64,000 bases of DNA from Plazaster borealis. Its lineage: Eukaryota > Echinodermata > Asteroidea > Forcipulatida > Labidiasteridae. Under the pieces are notes generated by a model. It was given only the letters and a program-made list of their open reading frames with translations, did not search any database and was not told the origin of the DNA. The translations under genes were made by a program, and so were the position numbers. Shown here in pieces: positions 55,520 through 64,000 of the stretch; position 1 is the stretch's first letter, and each line of letters starts with the position of its first letter. Where the stretch lies: positions 10,507,501-10,571,500 of the forward strand of contig CM037461.1 of assembly GCA_021014325.1 (NCBI GenBank). The letters are read 5' to 3'.

Positions 55520-56843
55520 CCCAGCTAACAATTTGACGTTCTCACAACGTTGTAATGAAGTCAGACTTTGGTGTAGGTAACGTTATGAATATAACGTTGT
55601 GACTACGGAACTTTGTCGACTCCCCTATACGTCTTCCGAACGTAATGACGCAACGTAACAACCACGTTGCTGGTACGTTTAAGACACCTTTCCAGTGACC
55701 TTATGACAACTTATATAACCGTTGCAACAGCGTTCCCAGAGCGTGTTTGTTTGGTTGTTATAACGTTATCTAAATAACGTTGTAGCAACGAATCTTTGTC
55801 GACTCCCCTGTACGTCTTTAGAACTTAATGATGCAACGAAACGACAACGTTGTTGGCACGTATACACAATGTTGTCATGTTGTAAATAATCATTTAAAAA
55901 GTATGTTGGAACAACGTATCTTTTTCTTGTACCCTGAACGTTGTCACAACGTTAGTCCAATATTATGTTATTGTTTGCTATAATCAGTTAATTATACAAT
56001 AGTTTCATGAATATTGTTAATTGATATGTCAATTTATGATCAATGAATTACTTATATACAAACTTACCATGGTAGGTAACCCCTACTATCGTTGCCGTTC
56101 CTGACTTCACTGCACCTGTATACTATATATCGTACAGCGTGTGACTTTGGCAGTCATGGGTGTATATTGTTTTTAATTGTTTCAATTTTAATAATATTTC
56201 TGAATATAAAATTAAATGATTAGTTACTGCATTATATTTATCCATATGATGCTCTGATAGTTTAGACAATTACACGAAGAAACCAGTACACCTAGTTCAT
56301 AAATTTGGTAAATTTCGTGAAATATTTTGTAGGTATTGTACAACTTCCAAGCCCAATCTACTAATTTGCTAATGTGATATTTACGTTGTCATGACGTTGT
56401 CATATTAATTTATAATAGACATGCAGCATTCCGCACACTGGTTAATGCGGCAAGTTGAGCGTACCTGAGTGGAAATGTAGGTCTTTAATTTGTTCTTCAA
56501 AACTGAAACAAAACACACTTAGTGGTAACCAAAAGTACTACAAATGACTTTGAAAGTGTCTTGAATTTAAGGAACAAATATTGGTTTCAGAGGAAGTGAG
56601 GATAGAAAATCCCATCACGGGAAAATTTTTCTCTAGAAGATTCTATCTACGACTTGGAATGCCGCTGTACAGGTGGTGGTGGTGGTGGTGGGGGGGGGGG
56701 GGTAGAATCGAATCTCTCCCTTACAGGCGCACTGCGGCTTGACACACTAAGCTCAATTAAATGCAACTAATGATTAGTACTATTCAGATTGATCATTAAA
56801 TGCCATTGTGATAGCAACGCCGCTCCTCAAGTGCCTATTTAAG
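55520..56843. mobile_element. Inverted, truncated second copy of the CCCAGCTAACA element
   Basis: From CCCAGCTAACAATTTGACGT it follows the reverse complement of 50,683 back to 47,223, without the Penelope-like insert. It ends at GTGCCTATTT (56,843), next to Gypsy gag. It has (GGT)n/G-run instability at about 56,672-56,702. It documents the empty site of the Penelope-like insertion. Confidence 0.85.
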
Positions 56844-58145
56844 TGCTCTCCTTCCTCTGTAACTTGCCTCTTCTTGGCTGTATCTAGTTCTTCTTCTCTT
56901 CCTCGCTTGGACCCTTGGGTACATCCAGCCTTTACGTGGGCCCCCCGGTCGGCTGGTTGGCGTTTCCCGAACGCCAATGCTTTTTGCGAAGTTCAGTGCA
57001 CTCCCGTATGAAGTGCCCAAGCTCTCCGCAATTGAAACACCTCACGCCCTGGCTCTTCCTCATCTCAGGCCTCTGCAAAAACCCTTGAGGTTTATCACCT
57101 CGATTGTTCCACCCTGGGCCTTTCTTGGTCAATTCAAACAATAACTCGACCACCATGTCCATCTTTTTCAACTGCTCACCAGCACTGCCCTCCAATTTCT
57201 GGAGACGTTGCTCGGTGCCAGAGTCAACGGCCCTTGCAAACTTTGCGGGCCTCCTCTCAGCCCTCCTTTCGCTTTCTATCTTTTCTACACTTTCGGTTTC
57301 TAGGGCTGCCTGTATTGCCTCGTCCAATGTCTTTGGGCGTGCACGATATATGCCCTCCCTGACAGCCTGGCTGTCAACTGCATCAATAAAATGATTTTTC
57401 CTGAGGCGCTCTCGTGCCTCTTCAGAAAGCTCTGGATATGCCTTCACAGTCAAGTCTCGGACTGCCTGGCCCAATTCTTGAATAGTTTCTTTCGCACCCT
57501 GTCTTTGGTGCCGTAACTCGACCATTAATTTTCGGCCTGTTGACCAGGGCCGAATCTTCGCTCCAACAATTTCACTAACTCACCGTAGGTGAACTTCTTC
57601 TTTAACCCATCACCCAGGATCCGGAGCGCATCACCCTGGAGGCTCGCGGCCAAGAACTCGGCAGCTTGCTCCTCGCTCCACTGATTCACCTTTTTGCAGG
57701 CTTCAAAATGCCTGTGATAGTCTGTCCAAAGGACCTTACCCTTATACCGGTCGGGGGTAATAGTAGGAAGGCGGGGCCTGTCCTCTTGAGGCTGAAAAGA
57801 AACCTCATCACCAACCAACCTTGCCTCTCTCTTGAGTGGCCATGGACCACCATGAGGTTTACAAACCTCACTGTCCTCTCGGCACTTTTTCTCCACATTA
57901 GGACGAGTCAAAATACTGAAGAGCTCATTGTGTAAACCTCGTTGGGTTGCCGGTTCAACCTCAGTGTTCAAAAATAGGTTCGTATTGGAGCTGTGCACAG
58001 GGAAAGGAATAGACCTCTGATGAGGTGTACTCCCAACATGCCTTTCACCCCTTTGAACCAACTCAGGCGACATCCCAACACTGGAAACCTGACGTGCCTT
58101 TATTGAGGCAAACTCAGTGGTATCCTCTGGCAACTTAAAAAACAC
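56844..58145 (-). pseudogene. Gypsy gag (minus strand) with zinc knuckle, one-base frameshift
   Basis: Frame 1 (58145-57525): a linker, then RYKGKVLWTDYHRHFEACKK, NQWSEEQAAEFLAASLQGDA and LLERRFGPGQQAEN. Frame 2 (57525-56932): LRHQRQGAKETIQELGQAVR, RLRKNHFIDAVDSQAVREGI, LDEAIQAALETE and a CCHC zinc knuckle CFNCGELGHFIREC. The frames meet at AATTAATGG (57,527), where one base appears lost. Gag packages the element RNA; the knuckle binds it. The gene is cut at 56,843 by the CCCAGCTAACA element, so protease and polymerase are missing. Confidence 0.85.
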
Positions 58146-58540
58146 TTCTGTATCAGTCTCTCACGGAGGACTATCCCTTACTCTAAGGAAAGCCTCATCT
58201 GTGCCCTTGGGCTGACCCTTCCACCTTGTGGCCTCCAGTTCGGACGCAAGCCGTTCTTTTTCCCACTTTAACCACTGATTTGGGAGCGACACAGTTCCTC
58301 TTGGAACGAACCAAGTCCGTCCACACCTCTAGAGGTGACACTATTTGGTTCCTTCTTTCCACTCATACCAAGTTGTCTCTCACTAAGACAACTCTACAAT
58401 AAACCTCTAAGTGTACCTCAGAGAGGTACACCAAACATGTACAAAATAAACTTTACAATAATGCACCTCAAAAATTACAATTGCTCTGAAATATTCACAG
58501 GAAAATCAAGTCTAGGCATCCCACTTCTGACACCATTTGT
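58146..58540 (-). other. 5' leader of the Gypsy element with primer-binding site
   Basis: Read on the minus strand, TGGTGTCAGAAGTGGGATG (about 58,538-58,520) is a typical Gypsy primer-binding site directly inside the LTR end CCGCCACA. Leader sequence leads to the gag frame. Confidence 0.65.
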
Positions 58541-59503
58541 GGCGGAACCGGGGGTGGGGTCCAAGAGTCTGGTCTTACCCGACTGGGACACCAACCCGGA
58601 TTAATTATCCAACCCCAAAATATATTTATAAGCCCTGGTGCTCAGGTGAGCGGCTACCCAAACACAAGGGGGGATTAATTACGAACGGCGGCTAAAAGCC
58701 TGCAGGCGGTTCGTTTGGTGGAGATGTACCACCACCTAGAGACAGATTAACCTCAAGTTATAAAAGAGCAATTAGGAAACCTCAAATAACCTCACGAGGA
58801 TTCATAGTTTCCAAGGCACAATTAAATGGTTTATTTCAAGTACAATAATCAATCGGTAATTCACAGGTTTATAATCACAACACAATAACCTCGCCTTCTA
58901 AGAATATCAGGCCCCTAGACAATGCAATAAATGAATGCACTAAACCTCATTCACCACCGTTGTACAACTCTGCACAAATACTAGGCTATACCTCACCACC
59001 AAGTGATGAAACCTCTGCACTGCTTCTTAAACCCAAGAGCTAAACCGGAGTGAAATCCCCCTAAGAACCTTTGAGCGATAATCAGTGAACCTTACATAAT
59101 CTGCAAGCATACCAGTTGTTCCCCGGGCTACACTTGGCCGTTAATCTCACTACCAGAGATCCCAACGGTATTCACCCTCACACGACATCAGTACACCTCA
59201 GCGGTCCCCAACGTAAGGATCCACAACACACGCTACACCCGTTCCCTAAGTCCCCGTAAATAAGTTGTTATTTACCTGGCTCTGTCTCGGCAGTTCACAC
59301 ACAAACCTCAATCCGCGATGTCCCCTTACAAAACCCTATTATACAGTACGACAATCAAGGCAAGAGCACCGAGGTAAGAAGAGCGAGCCTGCCAGCGCTG
59401 CCTGCTTAAATACACCACGCGCAGACCCCACGCGACGCAGAAAGGCGCATAGCGCTACAGCCCCAAAAGACGCAGTAGACTTGGCGAATCAGTCAGCTTC
59501 ACA
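58541..59503 (-). repeat. Gypsy 5' LTR (outer border approximate)
   Basis: The inner border TGTGGCGGAACC is sharp because the primer-binding site adjoins it. On the minus strand a TATA-like GTATTTAAG near 59,410 would suit the promoter. The outer border near 59,503 (..TTCACA) is inferred. No second LTR is in the window. Confidence 0.5.
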
Positions 59504-59508
59504 GATTT

Positions 59509-59998
59509 GCGTTTTCATGAACCTGCGAATAACCTTTTCCCCAGGGTTAATTTGTAATGCTATCGCTTAAGCGCGCTTGTCAACGTCGAGTCCGCGCCCT
59601 GTGTGTGGCGAATCCGGTGTTTACAGCATTTTGCATTTTCACAAACCAGCGAATCAGACCCCCCACAGGGTTTTCATAAACCGGCGAATCCGCGCCCTGT
59701 GTGTGGTGAAACCGCACTCTGTGTATGGCGAATCCGGGGTGCTCATCATTTTGCATTTTCACGAACCGGTGAATAAGTTTTGAATCAAACAGCATTCTAA
59801 CAAAGCATCACAATAAAGAAATAACTATCTAGTCATGTTATTTAACTTATACACTACCGTATCACTAAAAAATATTTAACACTTTCAATTAAAAGACTGG
59901 CGAAAACACATTTTTTAAATGTGATCAACTTCAAAAGCGTTTTTCTGAAAACACTGTTTTTCAGCTGCGTGGGCGGATTCGCCAGTTCGTGAAAACGC
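59509..59998. mobile_element. MITE-like element with GCGTTTTCATGAACC-type ends
   Basis: The left GCGTTTTCATGAACCTGCGA and right (TTCGCCAGTTCGTGAAAACG, ending near 59,995) are inverted copies. Inside, the same motif TTTTCAC.AACC.GCGAATC recurs at 59,636, 59,669 and 59,755, mixed with GCGCCCTGTGTGTGG repeats. Confidence 0.55.
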
Positions 59999-59999
59999 C

Positions 60000-60210
60000 G
60001 ATGAATTAAGGGTTATAGGGTTAGGGTAAGTTAAGGGTATTAATTCTAATGATTATGGAAAAATCTATTGATTTTGTTTGCAATTACTATTGTGTATAAT
60101 GTTTTTGTTGTAGGACCCTACAGGAGCTGATAGGGTAAACAGTTTCCATGCTCCCAGAACACAGTGGTGACTGACATAATGTTGTCAATATCAGTGCATC
60201 CTCAATGATG
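60000..60210. other. Spacer
   Basis: Short TTAGGG-like words (GGTTATAGGGTTAGGG at 60,009-60,024) but no array. Nothing else recognised. Confidence 0.4.
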
Positions 60211-60354
60211 CAATGATTGGGATTGGTTATAACCAATCTACTCTGCAAGTTAGCAGTCTGTTTCACCGGGGAGTCGGGGGTTGATATTGGAGGCCTCACC
60301 AGAGAGTTTAGTACTTTATTTGGAAAAGAGGTTTCAAGCTCTGACATTGCGGAA
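60211..60354 (+). pseudogene. HECT N-lobe exon fragment
   Basis: An open stretch upstream of a donor (GAAG|GTAAGG) encodes CKLAVCFTGESGVDIGGLTR then EFSTLFGKEVSSSDIAEG. The G.D.GG..REF motif is the HECT N-lobe signature. No neighbouring exon is recognised. It is a second, unrelated-looking HECT remnant in the window, outside the 10-kb transposon. Confidence 0.45.
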
Positions 60355-60653
60355 GGTAAGGTTCAATTGCTGTCCAGTTTGATTGCCGTTTAGTATTGCT
60401 GTGTTGTCATAATGTAAACCTGATAAGTTTAATTTCCATTGCTGTACACCAAGGTATGGGGTTTGTTTGGTTTTGGAACGCAACTAAAATATCAATTTGC
60501 TGAAAGACTAGACCCAAAGTTAACAACTGTGCAGGATGTCAATATGCCACCATACATACAAGGATGGTTATAGTAATAATCACCTTCATAGAAGTGTAAG
60601 CCCTAAGTCGCAGCTGGAACACATGTTCTAAATGAACAAATCGGCCCCTTTAA
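60355..60653. other. Spacer
   Basis: Nothing recognised. Confidence 0.4.
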
Positions 60654-62918
60654 GGCGCGCGGTCCATTTAGGGCCGGTTCGGCAACCGTCAAACGGTTGC
60701 CCAAAACGATTCATTTACAGAGCATCAACCGTTTTAGTTTCGGCAAGCAATCGTTTCTCTGGTATTAAAGACAGTCTTTTGAAGCTTAACCTCTAGTGAC
60801 AGACAAAAGGAGTGCTGCCTGACTGGGGTTTACATACACCTAACAAAGGAGTTGTCTCATGCCAGGCTATCACTGACACTTCCGCCGCTAATCCAAACTA
60901 ATCCTACACGGCTGGGAATGCTGGTAACAATAGTTGCGGTTTGGCTAGGTGCGTGTACGCCCAGGTTGTAAGCCCTTTCTTACCATTAATGAATGGATGG
61001 AGTTTTTTGACCAAAACGGCTTTGAATCTTGGTTTTGCGCTATTCGAACAGAAAATCATTATTTACTTAAAGAGGGGCTCCAGGATGCTTGGAAATATTT
61101 GGCTTTTACATTTTTCCAATAAATGGAGTCCCCAAGAAATATAATAAATTATTATGAGTCCCTTACCTCACGCTTAAACAGGGTAAAAATGTCTTTTCCT
61201 TGAAACACTCCCAGCCTGAAATCTGAAAACGCGAGGTGAAACAAACCCCGCGACGACGAACTCATGACGTCACCGGAGTCTAGTTAGTTTTGACCTGCCT
61301 ATATGAATGCACTGAGCTAACGCAAATACAAAGCAAAACTTCACCATTTGCAATCAATACGACCGTAAATAGGACTTTTTATAGGATGATCCAACAGGCA
61401 AAAATCAGCAAGCCAAATTACAACGGATTTATGATTTTGGGGTTTTCGTTCTTTGAGAGACGAGGCGATTCCGCAGCTCGTCTTGATTTTCAGTACATCG
61501 CTCTACACGTCAAATTCAACCCTAACATACACACACGGCACGGCGATTCCTGTGAAACAGCAACAACGCAGACCGCGGCATTATCACGGGGAGACCCCTA
61601 TTATACACAACGTACAATCAAGCAGTCGCGTGTTTGTAGACTTAACGTTTCTGCGCATGCTCGGGGAAACGGTTATTCCAATAATCATCGCTGGTGTGCA
61701 CACGTTCAGACCGTATACAACACTGGTCCATACACTCATGGTCTGCGGAGCTTTAGTTAAGTTTCGTGGAAATTTTAGCTTGTTTATAGCGAAAAACTAC
61801 CCAACGTGTACACAATTTACACAATATTTAGGATACTCTGGATGGACAGAAAGAGTATTTTACTGTATGATGTAAGTTTGGTTTCTTCTTGGTTTTGTTT
61901 TGTTTACCAAGCAAAGAGACATTATGTGTGTGTTTATAATGAGTTTTTAGCCGCCAACGACTTCAAGGGGTCGATGCATATCATTATCATAAATAAAAAA
62001 AGTGATGAAACTTTATCATTTATTATTTCAAGTATTATTTATGTTTCCAATTTATCCCAAAATCACAAAAAAATATTTGATAAGAACAAGGTTGTCCGAA
62101 AACCCTAAAACTAAAGGGGACTTCATCTTTAACAATGTCCACTAAAACGTAATTACGGGGAGGGTATATATAAATATTCTGTTAATAAAATTAAATGATC
62201 TATTTCAGTTAGATATTTAAAGAAAAAAAATCTTGCACATAAATAATTTTTATTGCAGTCTTTTAATAATTGCAATTTTATTTGCATACAATTCCAATAG
62301 TGTGATTTAACAATGATTCTACATTAAACCTTTAGACGAGGATGTGCTGATTGAAACCCCATTTGCAAATCACAACCAAATTCGTACAACCTATTCATAT
62401 ATTCCATGATATTACACATCAGTTGGAAAACATTCTTAGTTGTTCAAAATCAACCAAAAACTGAGATCGTCTTGGTCTCGAACGTTCAAATACATGTCAG
62501 GCATTGCCAACGCCTAGCAAAGCCAACCAGCAAATACATGACGTAAACAGGTAGCTACGATCTCAGGTTATACTTTGTCGTTTTTTATGATTAAAAGTAA
62601 TATGTGTGGTAAATTTTGGCTAGCATTTTAGAAATAGCAAAAACAAAGCGCACTAATGAAACATTAGGCATTTTAGTTTTGAAATTCATAATTACAATCA
62701 GAGCTTCAACAACCGCAGCTATAATCCCAACACAATGGACAGTAATCCGATTATATCCCTTTTGTTCGGACTCCGGAGGACCAGTAAGCTCAGCGCACTG
62801 AAGCATTCAAGAAACTATCCCCCCAACCGTTTCACAAATGCTGCTGAATCGTTTCTAACTTCAATCGTTTGTCAACCGTTTGACGGTTGCCGAACCGGCC
62901 CTAAATGGACTGCTCGCC
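60654..62918. mobile_element. 2,265-bp Harbinger-like element with TAA target duplication
   Basis: The left end GGCGCGCGGTCCATTTAGGG and the inverted right end (..CCCTAAATGGACTGCTCGCC) agree over about 50 bp, including CCGGTTCGGCAACCGTCAAA. TAA flanks both sides (60651-60653 and 62919-62921), as for PIF/Harbinger. The inner arms carry AACCGTTT motifs. Reading frames at 61290-62108 show no known domain. A CRE-like ATGACGTCA at about 61,263-61,272 and a TATATGAAT downstream could be a promoter. Confidence 0.75.
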
Positions 62919-64000
62919 TAACAGGTGGTGCATATGGCTGGTGCTTATTCCACCAAAACTGATTCACGTAATATCGTGTGTGATCTTGCAAAGCTTTTAA
63001 AGTACTGGAAAACGGTGTAAGAACCATCCCGCTATAAACATTCCCATTAACAATTATTTAGAGTAATAATAATCCATATTCATTTCATCTTCCTTAGGTA
63101 GGATTTTTAGAAAATACGTTAACACACTTGAATAAGAATTTGTTTAATCACAGGAAGTGGTGGTAATAAATTTTTTCGGCCAAACTTCATCCGGCTGGAA
63201 AGGAAGCAATTTCGCTTCCTTGAACAGCGTACTGCAGCCATAATTTTGAATGGAGGGCCTGCAGCCGATTTCACAAAAGTAGTACGTAACTTGCGCCATG
63301 TTGTAAAGTTATGCCATGTAAATATTGCGCTGCTGCGCCACTTCCATAAGTTGCATTTTACGAAACTTGCCTTAGCTGCGCAACTTTGCAATAATTAAAA
63401 TAAAAAACTAAAACCGCGGACAAGGCTACTATCAACCTTTTCAAGAACTGTTGCCTGAATGGAAAAAGGCAATCGAGGGGCCATTTTGAATTACGATCTT
63501 TTTTAGCGCACGACAACAACATGTTACAGTGAAGTGTCAACAGAAGTGTCGGGATAAGATGGCTCAATTTGGACCACTAACTACTTTTATTTTGACACGT
63601 AAGTTTGTTAGAATTTACAGAAACTACTAGTTAAAGAGTTCAATGATGAACAGTATCAAACACTGTCTGCTTTTCACGTTTTTTTTTAACAGAACAATAT
63701 TTTAAAATTTACAAACACTGACGACGAAAGGACGATCTTGACTGTGTGGGTGCGATTGTGTGATGATACGTGTACACACAGACAGGCATACGTGCGGACA
63801 TGCTGTATTATTTGTATCAAACTCAACAATTTTTCATACCTGAGGCCTTTGTTGACGTTTAGCTGTTTTGAGGTATAAGGCAATGACAACATGTAAACGT
63901 GCCTACAATTACACATTTTGGGGATTAATAAGGAGGAGAACTTCTAAACAACAAAATACCAAGTGATACAACAATACAAAAATAAGGACTACACTAGCAG
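62919..64000. other. Trailing region with one more Harbinger-like terminus
   Basis: At about 63,257-63,372 GGGCCTGCAGCCGATTTCAC starts a block with TTGCGCCA/TGGCGCAA and GTAACTTGC/GCAACTT words in both orientations, like a Harbinger end. No gene is recognised in the remainder. Confidence 0.35.

Noticed and set aside
56808..57935. Plus-strand frames opposite the Gypsy gag
   Set aside because: The minus strand carries the Gag and zinc-knuckle motifs; the plus frames are shadows.
60009..60030. Telomere-like repeat
   Set aside because: Only one or two TTAGGG-like words, no array.

Overview
The window is eukaryotic and carries almost no ordinary host gene. Its coding content is interrupted by GT-AG introns and poly(A) signals, and nearly every recognisable protein belongs to a transposable element. 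The families present (PIF/Harbinger with Myb/MADF partner, Polinton/Maverick, DIRS, Penelope-like, L2/CR1-type LINE, Gypsy, BEL/Pao, Crypton-type recombinase, TTAA-type MITEs) point to a marine invertebrate. Several MITE families resemble repeats I associate with echinoderms, especially sea stars. That identification is from memory and is an inference.

Layout. 0.7-5 kb: a broken intron-containing transposon-type gene with an internally duplicated exon pair and a duplicated 3' end. 5.5-6.3 kb: LINE reverse-transcriptase fragment, abutting Polinton remnants at 6.3-8.8 kb (capsid N-terminus and two other proteins). 10.05-21.16 kb: a nested stack, in which a TTAA-type element of about 1 kb is split by a 9,971-bp DNA transposon. 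That transposon has 6-bp target duplications (TGAAAC), inverted ends, and nine 22-bp perfect or near-perfect palindromes at each end; it carries an rve/DDE transposase and a HECT-type ubiquitin-ligase-like gene. 21.5-23.7 kb: more Polinton genes, one tandemly duplicated. 24.2-30.9 kb: MITE, 60-bp minisatellite, Harbinger transposase, Crypton fragment and a Myb-like gene. 31-34 kb: BEL/Pao gag and MITEs. 34-42 kb: a second Harbinger Myb gene interrupted by a DIRS element, followed by a series of covarying hairpins.

42.9-50.7 kb: a non-autonomous element with CCCAGCTAACA ends, split by a nearly full-length LINE and by a Penelope-like element; both show target duplications. A second, inverted, truncated copy lies at 55.5-56.8 kb. 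Between them are a MADF-domain exon pair and a Gypsy LTR/gag. 56.8-59.5 kb: Gypsy gag and LTR on the minus strand. 59.5-64 kb: MITE, a HECT N-lobe exon, a 2.27-kb TAA-flanked Harbinger-like element and unassigned sequence.

The most interesting system is the 10.5-20.5 kb transposon, which combines an IS3EU-like transposase, a HECT-like cargo gene and long palindrome arrays. Both of its genes are broken here, so it is a fossil copy, but its boundaries can be read to the base.
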